In this document: piece after piece, positions 36,032 through 44,608 of the stretch
Position numbering within the stretch: the first letter of the stretch is position 1
Layout of the letters: each line of letters begins with the position of its first letter
From: Flavobacterium sp. LPB0248
GTDB lineage: Bacteria > Bacteroidota > Bacteroidia > Flavobacteriales > Flavobacteriaceae
Assembly: GCF_013388355.1 (NCBI RefSeq)
Contig: NZ_CP058246.1
Coordinates: 1,612,001 to 1,676,000, forward strand
Length of the DNA stretch: 64,000 bases
Direction of reading: 5' to 3'
The notes under the pieces: generated by a model
Seen by the model: the letters and a program-made list of their open reading frames with translations, nothing else
Told to the model about the DNA's origin: nothing
Databases searched by the model: none
Position numbers and translations under genes: made by a program

Positions 36032-36516
36032 TATGAAACTGCATTTATTAATTCGTTAGCAATTTCTTTAAAAACTAATTCTTCATCGGCATTTATTTTC
36101 CTTGATCCGTATACCGAAACACCATCATTTACAGTCATATAATTGATTGAAAAAGAAGCTCCATAACATTTGTTAGAGCTGTTATATGGTATAGCATGCA
36201 TAACTTTTATATACATACAATTATGACATATAATAACGTCATCTATATAAAAATCACTCTGCACATAACTGTTTAACAACGTACGACGCGCTTTTTCAAT
36301 AGAAAAGCCACTAATTCCGGCAGTTTTATAGCAAATATTTAAACTGTCGATATTCATGTTATCTAATTTTTCTTGCTGTGTAAATTCATGAACAACTTCA
36401 TAAGTTACGTCTCTGTAAAAGCTTCTATTATCGTTGCCATACGAGGATTCATTTACTTTTTGAACTATATGTACAATTAAACTAATAATTGTTATCAAGG
36501 TTCCTAGCAATTCCAT
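36031..36516 (-). CDS. Membrane-anchored 161-aa protein of the Ter operon
   Basis: An N-terminal hydrophobic helix (ELLGTLITIISLIVHIVQKV, about 2-21) is followed by a soluble mixed domain with a CHNC pair in VIICHNCMYIKV (about 97-108) and a C-terminal helix. No signal cleavage site is visible, so it is probably anchored in the inner membrane with the domain on the cytosolic side. I know no family. It starts 2 nt after the VWA gene upstream and overlaps the 59-aa gene downstream. Confidence 0.8.
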   Translation of the reverse strand: MELLGTLITIISLIVHIVQKVNESSYGNDNRSFYRDVTYEVVHEFTQQEKLDNMNIDSLNICYKTAGISGFSIEKARRTLLNSYVQSDFYIDDVIICHNCMYIKVMHAIPYNSSNKCYGASFSINYMTVNDGVSVYGSRKINADEELVFKEIANELINAVS

Positions 36517-36518
36517 GA

Positions 36519-37154
36519 TTAAATCACAACAGTTATTTCGCTTGGCGGCGGGGGCAATGTTACATTTTCTCCTGTTCCTTGGCTTTTATTTCCTTGCTCT
36601 ATAGTTTCAGAAACCCATTTAAAAAATGATTTCAAAGTGGAACTGTCAGCAGAATCTAAATGAACAACATTATCTGTAAGTTCTTTCAAAATGCTATCGT
36701 TTGCCATATGGCCAGCAGCGCAACCCACTACAGCACCAAAATCTAAGGCTTTAACTTCTTGTATTTTTTCTCTATAGAACTGAATGTCTGACGGTTTTCC
36801 ATCTGTAAAAACAAAAAGCAATGGTTTCCAATCGCCTTTTTGAGTTGCAGACCCTCTGATAACTTCTGCTTTTACTTTTTGAATTACAAAATCTAATCCT
36901 GCACCAGTATTGGTTGGACCACTTTGCGGACACGTTATTTCAGGAAGCTGAAAATGCACTAGTTCCGTCAACGGCACAATTTCTTTTACTTCTCTGTCAT
37001 ACGTTATAATACTAATCCAAAGAGAATCTAATGCCTGGGCATCTGACCGAAGTGTATTTATCATACCGCTCAAAGCATTATTCAAAGCTTGAATTGGCTC
37101 TCCGTACATTGAACCCGAAGTATCTAGCAAAAAATATACTGGTAGTCTTCTCAT
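36519..37154 (-). CDS. VWA-domain protein (short TerY/YegL type) with PPPPSE tail
   Basis: 211 aa, essentially a bare VWA domain with intact MIDAS: DTSGS (Asp11-Ser15), Thr in PTNTGAGLDF and Asp in FTDGKPSD. The very end reads LPPPPSEITVVI, a proline tail after a flexible Ser/Gly-rich link. The paralogue at 37232 ends LPPPPSELNIVV, so the tail is a shared feature and probably a binding peptide. No zinc ribbon. Gap to the neighbouring VWA gene 78 nt. Confidence 0.92.
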   Translation of the reverse strand: MRRLPVYFLLDTSGSMYGEPIQALNNALSGMINTLRSDAQALDSLWISIITYDREVKEIVPLTELVHFQLPEITCPQSGPTNTGAGLDFVIQKVKAEVIRGSATQKGDWKPLLFVFTDGKPSDIQFYREKIQEVKALDFGAVVGCAAGHMANDSILKELTDNVVHLDSADSSTLKSFFKWVSETIEQGNKSQGTGENVTLPPPPSEITVVI

Positions 37155-37231
37155 AATAATTTTTAAAAACTAGTAAAACAATGAATTCGTGAACTATTAA
37201 TTATATGGCATAACTCCGCCTTATACTGAAT

Positions 37232-37870
37232 TTAAACCACAATATTTAATTCAGATGGCGGCGGAGGTAATTCTTTTACATTTGTAAATTCTCTGCCTAA
37301 ATCTTCAATTTTTGTAGAAGTTACACCAATTGAAGCTGTTACCCATTGAAAAAACTTGCCAATACTAGCGCTATCTGCGTTTTCTAAACTTACCACAGTA
37401 TCGGTAATTTGTTTTAGAACATTGGTATCTGCACCGCCTCCCGCTGCACAAGCAACCGTAAAAGCTGTTTTTACTTTTTTAAATTCTGCAAGACCGCTTT
37501 CCCAATTATCTGTCGGAATTCCGTCAGTCATAATAAATACTAATGGTTTCCAATCGCCTTTTTGCTCTGTTGTTGTTTTTGCAACTTCAGTTTCTATTTT
37601 CTGTGCAGTCAATTTTAAAGCATCTCCTAAAGCGGTTACTCCACTTGCTTTTAAATCGACCATTTGAAAAGAAGCCAAATCAGTTAAAGGTATAATTTGT
37701 TGAGCTGTACTATCAAAAGTAATAACACTCAAAAACGCAGTTTCTATTGCTTGCGGATTTTGACGCAATGAACTGATCATCATTTGCACACCGTTTTTAA
37801 CCGCTTCAATAGGTTCGCCAGTCATCGAACCAGATGTGTCTAAAAGCAAATATACAGGCAGTCTTCTCAT
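37232..37870 (-). CDS. VWA-domain protein (short TerY/YegL type) with PPPPSE tail
   Basis: 212 aa; MIDAS DTSGS (Asp11-Ser15), the Thr of SGVTALGDAL, and MTDGIPTDN. About half of the residues match the 36519 paralogue, with the same MRRLPVYxLLDTSGSMxGEPI start. It ends LPPPPSELNIVV. In TerY-P loci VWA proteins are thought to organise the kinase and phosphatase. The 176-nt gap before it (37871-38046) is the largest inside the operon and might hold an internal promoter, but I see no clear consensus. Confidence 0.93.
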   Translation of the reverse strand: MRRLPVYLLLDTSGSMTGEPIEAVKNGVQMMISSLRQNPQAIETAFLSVITFDSTAQQIIPLTDLASFQMVDLKASGVTALGDALKLTAQKIETEVAKTTTEQKGDWKPLVFIMTDGIPTDNWESGLAEFKKVKTAFTVACAAGGGADTNVLKQITDTVVSLENADSASIGKFFQWVTASIGVTSTKIEDLGREFTNVKELPPPPSELNIVV

Positions 37871-38046
37871 GATATAACTATTTATACAGGAATTTTATTG
37901 ATTGGAGTTCAGGAGTGCTATAAACATTAGAACTTCTTTTTAAAATCGCTACTAAAAACGAAATAATGCATATTAATATTACAAGTTCCTCAGCTTGATC
38001 AACAAATCTATCACCTGAGAAACTCTAATCCATTAATGTTTTCAGT

Positions 38047-38706
38047 TTATAGGTAAGATTGAACTATTTTATGAATGGTTTGTCCTAAAAAAGTATCGTC
38101 TGTTGGATCTCCAATTGCGCTAAATTTCCATTCTCCATTACGTTTGTACAATTTTCCCATAATGATAGATCGCTTGTTTACGTATTGACGGTCTGCGGCT
38201 ACATTATACGAAGCAAATTCAGAAACTACTTTTGTTGGAGTTCCTTCATACATTCTAATTTTCGCATAAGGAATTTGAGAAAAGTCTTCTTTTCCTGCAT
38301 TATTAAGAAAGAAAAATATCTGATTTACTTTGGCATCAACTTTAGAAAGGTCAACTGTAATAATTTCATTATCCAAACCGTCATCACCACCTGTATCTCC
38401 TGCAAGGTCATCACCAGTATGTTTCAATGCACCATCTACACTTATCAATTTACCTTTTGGCAAACCAAATTGTTGTAAAACCTCTACTCTATAAAGTGGA
38501 GAATACAAATGATCGCAAAGTTTGTTTTGATCGTCGATTAATACACAGCTTAAATCTAAATCAATATCCACAACATTTTTTGATAATCCTAAAAAGCCTT
38601 TTGTTTCAATAGCTCCCCAGTTTACTCCAACACAGAAGTTGGTTAATGTTTCACCACTAGTTTTTCTTAAATCAATTTTTTGACCTTTGGTTAAGTTAAT
38701 CGCCAT
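38047..38706 (-). CDS. TerD-family protein, long subtype
   Basis: 219 aa, TerD fold. It begins MAINLTKGQKIDLRKTSG, with the long-subtype FCVGVNWGAIETKGFLG in place of the short subtype GLGWD. The acidic Ca-binding loop is HTGDDLAGDTGGDDG, and KLYKRNGEWKF near the end is typical. TerD domains bind Ca2+ with paired acidic loops and are thought to act as cytosolic stress-responsive sensors. The partner of the short paralogue encoded 19 nt upstream. Compared with the other long member (41379) it has an extra insertion at about 60-80. Confidence 0.93.
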   Translation of the reverse strand: MAINLTKGQKIDLRKTSGETLTNFCVGVNWGAIETKGFLGLSKNVVDIDLDLSCVLIDDQNKLCDHLYSPLYRVEVLQQFGLPKGKLISVDGALKHTGDDLAGDTGGDDGLDNEIITVDLSKVDAKVNQIFFFLNNAGKEDFSQIPYAKIRMYEGTPTKVVSEFASYNVAADRQYVNKRSIIMGKLYKRNGEWKFSAIGDPTDDTFLGQTIHKIVQSYL

Positions 38707-38725
38707 TTGAGTTAATGTTTTAAAA

Positions 38726-39277
38726 TTAATTATATTTATTTAAGTAATCTTGTAGACCGCCTTTCATTCCAATACCAACAGCTTCAAATTTCCACTCTTC
38801 ATTTCTTTTGTAAATCCTTCCAAATTCTACAGCTGTTTCTATAGAAAAGTCTTCATCAAGTTCATATTTCACTAACTCAACATTAGATTGATCTAAGATT
38901 CTGATAAATGAATTTCTAATTTGACCGAAGTTTTGTCTTTTTGTATCGGCATGATGAATCGTAACTACAAAACAGATCTCATGAACATCTGGAGAAATTT
39001 TAGATAAGTCGATGTAGATTTTTTCATCATCTCCGTCTCCATCTCCAGTTAAATTATCACCTGCGTGAGTAACTGCTTGATCAGGTGATTTTAAATTATT
39101 GTAATAAATAAAATGATTGTCATTTGGAATTTTTCCATTTGCACCAACTAAAAAAACTGAAGCATCCAAATCAAAACTTGATCCTGTGCTGCTTGCATTA
39201 CTATCCCATCCTAATCCTACAGTAAATTTTGGAGCATCGATACTTTGTCTTTGTCCTTTCTCTAAGTTAATTGCCAT
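38726..39277 (-). CDS. TerD-family protein, short subtype
   Basis: 183 aa, classic TerD/TerE type: MAINLEKGQR start, VGLGWDSN (about 20), FDLDASVFLVG (about 35-45), Ca-binding DNLTGDGDGDDE, IRNSFIRI and a final RIYKRNEEWKFEAVG. The acidic ligands are intact. It pairs with the long subtype at 38047, mirroring the 41991/41379 pair. It lies 8 nt after the 321-aa coiled-coil gene. Confidence 0.95.
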   Translation of the reverse strand: MAINLEKGQRQSIDAPKFTVGLGWDSNASSTGSSFDLDASVFLVGANGKIPNDNHFIYYNNLKSPDQAVTHAGDNLTGDGDGDDEKIYIDLSKISPDVHEICFVVTIHHADTKRQNFGQIRNSFIRILDQSNVELVKYELDEDFSIETAVEFGRIYKRNEEWKFEAVGIGMKGGLQDYLNKYN

Positions 39278-39285
39278 TTTATTTT

Positions 39286-40251
39286 TTAATTAATATTAAT
39301 ATTCAACATTGTTTTTAAAATATTAGTCTGTTCATCAACATTCTGTAATTCATCCAGAAAATCTACAGACGAAATTTTTTCTAGATATTCATTTAGCACT
39401 TCTAGAACGCTTTCAGACAGTGTTGTTTTTATCGTACTAAGTTCATTTTTTAGTTCCGCATTTTTATTTTTCAGCCCTTTTATAATAATTTGTTTAGAAG
39501 AATCATTTTTAGAAAGATCAATTCCTTTTACGGCTTCTTCATTTAAGAAATAGAATGATTTTTCGTTAGCAACAAAAACAAATTTGTCATTAGAATCCCT
39601 GAATTCATAAACTTCTATAATCTCATTATTACAAACCAATCCACAAGAAAATTTGATCTTAAAACCTAAAATATTTAATCGTCCTAAAAGCTTTCTTTCA
39701 AATCGTGCGTGTGCATTTTCATATACACTTTTATTAAACTGCGAAAGTTTTTCGTATTGTTCAATTGTAATTTCTCTGTAATATTCTGCTTGTATACTTT
39801 GTGAGTATGCCAGCAAATCATTCCAATTAAAAAAAACATCTTTTTCTGTGACAAATAATTGATAGAGTTCTTCTATCTTTCTTGACATATTTTGAGCATG
39901 AAGCTGCAATTGTTTTGCAAGCTTTGTCTCCCCGATTTCCGCTTTTAATTTTGCTAAAATATCTTCGTTAATATAAATCTCATCTGAAATTAAAACATAC
40001 TGTTGTTCTTTTGATTTTTTTAGTTTTTGAAACAAATCAATTAAACTATTAGTATACTGAATATGAAAGAGTTCTAATTTATTAATATCTAAAATTCTAT
40101 TTTTTTCAAAGAGTTTGTGAATGATTTTAGTCCTTACCAAAACTCCAACAAGATCCTTGTGATTAAAGAAATTGGATAACAATTCTAAAACCACTAATTT
40201 TCTATTACTCTCTTTTATTATTTCAAGATATCTCTCCTCTTCCTCCTGCAT
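39286..40251 (-). CDS. Unrecognised 321-aa Ter-operon protein with coiled coils
   Basis: A soluble protein with no known motif. The N-terminal 190 residues are largely helical, with heptad-like stretches (SLIDLFQKLKKSKEQQYVL, LHAQNMSRKIEELYQLF). The middle is beta-rich (FKIKFSCGLVCNNEIIEVYE, about 200-235), and the last 80 residues are again coiled-coil (LKNKNAELKNELSTIKTTL). The position between TelA and a TerD pair is tight (35 and 8 nt), so it is a stable part of the operon. It may be a TelA partner, since both are helical and adjacent. Confidence 0.8.
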   Translation of the reverse strand: MQEEEERYLEIIKESNRKLVVLELLSNFFNHKDLVGVLVRTKIIHKLFEKNRILDINKLELFHIQYTNSLIDLFQKLKKSKEQQYVLISDEIYINEDILAKLKAEIGETKLAKQLQLHAQNMSRKIEELYQLFVTEKDVFFNWNDLLAYSQSIQAEYYREITIEQYEKLSQFNKSVYENAHARFERKLLGRLNILGFKIKFSCGLVCNNEIIEVYEFRDSNDKFVFVANEKSFYFLNEEAVKGIDLSKNDSSKQIIIKGLKNKNAELKNELSTIKTTLSESVLEVLNEYLEKISSVDFLDELQNVDEQTNILKTMLNININ

Positions 40252-40286
40252 TTATTTAATTTCCAAACATTCAATTTTTATTAATC

Positions 40287-41372
40287 TTAGCTTACAACAC
40301 CTTTTTTCAATTCTTGTTCTAGACTTTGTAAACCGGCATCAAGCTGTCTTCTTGTTTCTGCACCTTGCTCGTGAATTTGTTTCACTTCTGTCAAAGTATC
40401 AATCAAAGATTTTGTTGTCATCTTAAGTGTTTCAAGAGAAACTACTGTATTTTCGTTTTCTTTAGCCACTTCAATACTATTTTGTTTCAGCATTTCAGCA
40501 TTCTTCTGTAAAATAGTATTTGTTGTTTCTGATACTTTTCTTTGTACTTCGATATTTTGTTTTTGCCTTTGAAGTGCCACTGCAAGCGTAAGTTGGTTTT
40601 TCCAAACTGGCATTGTTGTAGTCAGGATAGACTGTGCTTTTTCTGCAATAGAAGTATTGTTGTTTTGCACCACTCTAATTTGTGCCAAAGATTGTAACAT
40701 GATAAAACGGACAATCTTCATATCAGCCAGACGTTTGTCTAAACGATTGATGAAAGTTCTCTTATCTGATATTTGATAATCCTGATATTGAGCACTATTT
40801 GCTTCCATTACAGCTAATTCTTCGTTTAATTCTTTAAAACGAATTTGTCCTGCAATAATGTGTTTCTCCATTTCTTTGATAAGATTCACATTTCCATCAA
40901 ACATAGTTTGAAGTGCGCTGTTATCTTTCACAGAATTAATCATTCCTGCTTTTACCTTATTACTGATTTTATCAATATTTACAGTAATCCTGTCGTATTC
41001 CTGGAATAGTTTTTTTACGTCAATAATAAATTTATTAAGCAACGGAATTTTTGAAATGAATCTTTTAAACGGACTTTGATTTAACTGTTCAACGTCTATA
41101 TAGTTCAATTCAGTCAATAAATCATTAATCAAACCTCCTACTTCTCCAGAATTATAAGTTCTAACGTTCGTTAAGAAATTATCACTTTGTTTAGCGATAG
41201 AATTTTGAATTTCGGCGCCATAATTGAGAATAGAATTGGCGTCATTTTCATTCAATTGATTCGAAATGCTTTGATAATTATTTACTTCTGCTTCTGTAAT
41301 TGAAGCTAAGTTTACATTTCCATCTTTATCAATCAAAGCAGAATTCTCCTGAGTAACTAATTGATTTTCCAT
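40287..41372 (-). CDS. TelA family (toxic anion resistance) protein
   Basis: 361 aa, almost wholly helical. The family pattern is visible: an N-terminal region with NQLNENDANSILNYGAEIQ, then a long coiled coil with PLLNKFIIDVKKLFQEYDRI, IIAGQIRFKELNEELAVME, RLADMKIVRFIMLQSLAQIRVVQNNN and TMPVWKNQLTLAVALQRQKQ, the last two being strong TelA hallmarks. TelA-type proteins accompany TerD proteins in many stress loci and are linked to resistance against tellurite, nisin and cell-wall stress; the mechanism is unclear. 6 nt after the long TerD gene. Confidence 0.93.
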   Translation of the reverse strand: MENQLVTQENSALIDKDGNVNLASITEAEVNNYQSISNQLNENDANSILNYGAEIQNSIAKQSDNFLTNVRTYNSGEVGGLINDLLTELNYIDVEQLNQSPFKRFISKIPLLNKFIIDVKKLFQEYDRITVNIDKISNKVKAGMINSVKDNSALQTMFDGNVNLIKEMEKHIIAGQIRFKELNEELAVMEANSAQYQDYQISDKRTFINRLDKRLADMKIVRFIMLQSLAQIRVVQNNNTSIAEKAQSILTTTMPVWKNQLTLAVALQRQKQNIEVQRKVSETTNTILQKNAEMLKQNSIEVAKENENTVVSLETLKMTTKSLIDTLTEVKQIHEQGAETRRQLDAGLQSLEQELKKGVVS

Positions 41373-41378
41373 TATTTT

Positions 41379-41987
41379 TTATAAATGATTCTGTTGAATT
41401 GTAACAATAGTCTGTTCTAATTTTTTATCGTTTGTTGGCACACCCACTGCATTAAATTTCCATTCGTCGTTTCTTTTATAAAAAACACCTAAAACCATAG
41501 AAACATTTCCAGCAAAAGAAGCATCATTTGCAATATCATAACGTGCAAATTCTTGAGTTACTTTAGTTGGAGTTCCTTCATATATTCTGATAGATGCGAA
41601 AGGAATATCTTTAAAATCCTGACCTCTAAAACTGTTTATAAAAAACGCAACATGACTTGCAGAAGACGTTAACTGAGAAAAATCTAAAGTAATAACTTCA
41701 TTGTCCAATCCGTCATCACCATTTAAATCTCCTGTTAAATCGTCTCCACTGTGTTTAATTGCACGATCGTTAGAAATTAATTTTCTAAAGTTTACCGAAT
41801 CAATATGGTTTTTCTTGTCGTCGTAAACAGCACAACTAGCATCTAGATCTACTGCTTCTTTTTTAATGCCAAAAAATCCTTTTTTCTCGATTGCTCCCCA
41901 GTTTACACCTACACAGATGTTTACAAGTTTAGAGCCGTTACTTTTTTCAAGATTAATACGTTGTCCTTTTTCTAAATTAATTGCCAT
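41379..41987 (-). CDS. TerD-family protein, long subtype
   Basis: 202 aa. MAINLEKGQRINLEKSNG start, long-subtype CVGVNWGAIEKKGFFG, then VDLDASCAVYD, the acidic HSGDDLTGDLNGDDG and LDNEVITLDF, and VFYKRNDEWKFNAVG near the end. Paralogous to the 38047 protein and in the same relative place after a short TerD gene (3 nt upstream). Likely Ca-binding. Confidence 0.94.
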   Translation of the reverse strand: MAINLEKGQRINLEKSNGSKLVNICVGVNWGAIEKKGFFGIKKEAVDLDASCAVYDDKKNHIDSVNFRKLISNDRAIKHSGDDLTGDLNGDDGLDNEVITLDFSQLTSSASHVAFFINSFRGQDFKDIPFASIRIYEGTPTKVTQEFARYDIANDASFAGNVSMVLGVFYKRNDEWKFNAVGVPTNDKKLEQTIVTIQQNHL

Positions 41988-41990
41988 ATC

Positions 41991-42545
41991 TTAGTTATAT
42001 TTATTTAAATAATCTTCCAATCCACCTTTCATTCCAACACCCATTGCCTCAAATTTCCACTGGCCGTCTTTATTGTAAATTCTTCCAAATTCAACTGCAG
42101 TTTCGATAGAGAAATCTTCTTCCAATTCGTATTTAACCATTTCTGTATTGTTAGAATCATCTACAATACGAATAAATGAATTACGTACTTGTCCAAAATT
42201 CTGTCTTCTTTCTTGAGCATCGTGAATGGTAACCACGATACAAATTTCTTTTACAGCAGGATTTATTTTAGTTAAGTCAATTTTAATTTGCTCATCATCA
42301 CCGTCTCCGTCTCCTGTTAAATTATCTCCTGTATGAATAACAGATTCGTCTGGAGCTTTTAGATTATTGTAAAAGATAAAATGAGAATCAGATAATATTT
42401 TTCCGTTAGCACCAACAATAAAAGCCGAAGCATCAAGATCGAAACTAGAACCTGTACTACTATTGTTTGTATCCCATCCTAGACCAATTGTAAACTTTGG
42501 TGCATTAATATTTTCTCTTTGTCCTTTCTGTAAATTAATAGCCAT
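41991..42545 (-). CDS. TerD-family protein, short subtype
   Basis: 184 aa. MAINLQKGQR start, IGLGWDTN, SFDLDASAFIVG, DNLTGDGDGDDE, VRNSFIRIVDD and RIYNKDGQWKFEAMG; all acidic ligand positions are kept. Very close to the 38726 paralogue, including the shared end GGLxDYLNKYN, so a recent duplication is likely. 3 nt from the PRTase gene. Confidence 0.95.
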   Translation of the reverse strand: MAINLQKGQRENINAPKFTIGLGWDTNNSSTGSSFDLDASAFIVGANGKILSDSHFIFYNNLKAPDESVIHTGDNLTGDGDGDDEQIKIDLTKINPAVKEICIVVTIHDAQERRQNFGQVRNSFIRIVDDSNNTEMVKYELEEDFSIETAVEFGRIYNKDGQWKFEAMGVGMKGGLEDYLNKYN

Positions 42546-42548
42546 AAT

Positions 42549-43355
42549 CTAATCTATTTTTATTACGTTAATATTGTTTTTATATTCTAAAATCTGATGA
42601 TAATTATTACTAATTGCAAGATGAAATAATTCGTTACTTTTCTTTCTAGAAATATTAGAAATTAAATAAGCAAATTGTTTATCGTCAAGGCTTAATATAT
42701 ATTTTACGATTCTCGTATTGTATTGAAAATCTTCACTGTTTACAATAGAAACAATGTCTTCTACATTTTTAACCGCAAAATAATTGTAGTGATTTTCTAT
42801 TTTCGGATGAATCTCTTTATTAGCCAATTCTGCGTAGTATACAAATAGAAAATCTCCTTTCACATTATACTGGTCCAAAATTTTATTTACTGTATGCTCG
42901 TGGCTTCCTGTTATTTTAATATCGTCTACAAAAATGCATAGTTTGCCCTCAATAAAATTACGATCGATGTAATATGTATCATTCGATATTAATTTTACTC
43001 TTTGTTCAAAATCTAAATTACCGTAATCTGTTACGTAAGTTTGATTTCTATAAATTTTAGATTCTATACAAGCTTTTTTTCCATTTTTAAACAAATAGCT
43101 GTTTAGCTCTTTTTTAAAATAATAGCACAAAAAGTTTGATGCGGTTGGGATAGACAAATAAGGACTTGGTAAAATAACAATTTCTCTATTTGATAAAATT
43201 AAATCTTCATGTTGGGCAACAAATCCGTCAAAAAGATCTTCTGCAAATTTCTCTGCAAAAAACTTATCTCCAAATTTAAATCTGCTGTATTCTGCCTCTT
43301 TAAAAGGGCAGATTTCTTCTTCAAGAATTTTATGTAAACTATAGCTTATATTCAC
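42549..43355 (-). CDS. Ter-associated phosphoribosyltransferase-like protein
   Basis: 268 aa with a type I PRTase fold. The PRPP-binding signature is CIFVDDIKITGSHEHT, with the acidic pair Asp144-Asp145 and TG at 149-150. Upstream, LPSPYLSIPTASNF (about 62-75) would form the substrate loop. PRTases of this kind in Ter loci have been proposed to help make a nucleoside-like metabolite. It is encoded 2 nt from the HAD phosphatase gene, so the two probably act in sequence. The base acceptor is not predictable. Confidence 0.82.
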   Translation of the reverse strand: MNISYSLHKILEEEICPFKEAEYSRFKFGDKFFAEKFAEDLFDGFVAQHEDLILSNREIVILPSPYLSIPTASNFLCYYFKKELNSYLFKNGKKACIESKIYRNQTYVTDYGNLDFEQRVKLISNDTYYIDRNFIEGKLCIFVDDIKITGSHEHTVNKILDQYNVKGDFLFVYYAELANKEIHPKIENHYNYFAVKNVEDIVSIVNSEDFQYNTRIVKYILSLDDKQFAYLISNISRKKSNELFHLAISNNYHQILEYKNNINVIKID

Positions 43356-43357
43356 TT

Positions 43358-44023
43358 TTATATTTTTAATAGATGTGCATCAAAACCAAATTTTAATGCT
43401 CCATTGTAATCAGCAATACTATTATCGCCAATATGTAAAACATCCTTTTTTTCTATTTTTTTATATTTATTAACTTCATCAAATACCAATTTAAAAATTT
43501 CAGTATTTGGTTTTGAAAATCCAACTTCATCAGAATATATCTGAAATTTTAAATATTCAGCCAGATCATAATGTTCTAATATTTTTCTTAAAACCTTTCC
43601 TTTAATAAATGCTGTATTACTCAAAATATTTATCGATTTACCTTGATTGGTCACTTCTTTAAACATCTTTTCAATATCAGAATAAATTAAAACCGGCTTA
43701 TATTTTAAAAATAGTTCTTCTGTATGGTTGTAAAACTCATTTAAACGATCTGTACCATTTTTATCAAAATCAACATTTAAAGCGCCTAAAATTAAGTAAT
43801 AAATTTCGTACGTATCGATATTTAATCCAGTTTTTTCATTAATATTATTACACAAAACATCGTAATACCTTACAACTTCATTTATCCTTTCAATCCCATG
43901 CTCTATTTCAAAAAAATCCTTAAATAATAGATTTCTTTTTTGTTTAAATTCTGGGTTTGATTTTATTAATGTCAGCCACAAATCAAAAGAAAGATGGCTG
44001 TAATTTTCATGATTTATTTTCAA
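43358..44023 (-). CDS. HAD-superfamily hydrolase
   Basis: 221 aa. Nucleophile motif FDLWLTLI (Asp14; the usual second Asp of DxDxT is Trp16, giving DxWxT as in some haloacid dehalogenase-like groups), motif II ILSNTAF, motif III Lys in GFSKPNTEIF and motif IV HIGDNSIADYNGA. Helical cap C1 at about 20-90. DxWxT variants are often phosphatases on small metabolites or dehalogenase-like hydrolases. Its partner in the operon is the PRTase gene. Confidence 0.9.
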   Translation of the reverse strand: MKINHENYSHLSFDLWLTLIKSNPEFKQKRNLLFKDFFEIEHGIERINEVVRYYDVLCNNINEKTGLNIDTYEIYYLILGALNVDFDKNGTDRLNEFYNHTEELFLKYKPVLIYSDIEKMFKEVTNQGKSINILSNTAFIKGKVLRKILEHYDLAEYLKFQIYSDEVGFSKPNTEIFKLVFDEVNKYKKIEKKDVLHIGDNSIADYNGALKFGFDAHLLKI

Positions 44024-44032
44024 GAATCCTCT

Positions 44033-44608
44033 TTATTTAATTATTTCTCCCAAATAATATTTCTCTAAAAAGAAACCCAAATCAGCTCTATAGCCAATTC
44101 CTGAAGCCTCAAATCTCCAGTTACCGCTTCTCTTGTATAATCTTCCGAATTCGACACCAGTTTCAATAGAAAAATCTTCTCCTAATTCATATTTGGCAAT
44201 CTCCTGACCATTTAAATCGTCTACAATTCTAATATAAGAATTTCGAACCTGCCCAAAGTTTTGTTTTCTGCGCTCAAAATCTTCAATTGTAACTACAAAA
44301 AGAATTTCTTCTACTGCATCGTCAATTTTAGCTAAATCAACCTTTATTGCTTCGTCATCATCTCCATCACTATTTCCTCCAGTTGGATCGTCACCTGTAT
44401 GCAATAAAGCTCCATCTGGAGATGATAAATTATTATAAAAAACAAAATAGCTTTCACCTAAAAGTTTTCTATCAGCATTAATCATAATAGCTGAAGCATC
44501 TAAATCAAAATCATGGCCAGTTCCTTCATTTGGATCCCACCCTAAACCGACAGTAATATTAGACAGTCCGATATCAATTTTTTGTCCTTTTTGTAAATTT
44601 ATTGCCAT
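44033..44608 (-). CDS. TerD-family protein, short subtype, first gene of the operon
   Basis: 191 aa. MAINLQKGQKIDIG start, TVGLGWDPN, FDLDASAIMIN, acidic DPTGGNSDGDDDEAI, VRNSYIRI, RLYKRSGNWRFEASG. The C-terminal tail (EKYYLGEIIK) is longer than in the other short copies. It is followed by the HAD gene with a 9-nt gap. As first gene, it fixes the operon start at about 44.6 kb. Confidence 0.94.
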   Translation of the reverse strand: MAINLQKGQKIDIGLSNITVGLGWDPNEGTGHDFDLDASAIMINADRKLLGESYFVFYNNLSSPDGALLHTGDDPTGGNSDGDDDEAIKVDLAKIDDAVEEILFVVTIEDFERRKQNFGQVRNSYIRIVDDLNGQEIAKYELGEDFSIETGVEFGRLYKRSGNWRFEASGIGYRADLGFFLEKYYLGEIIK

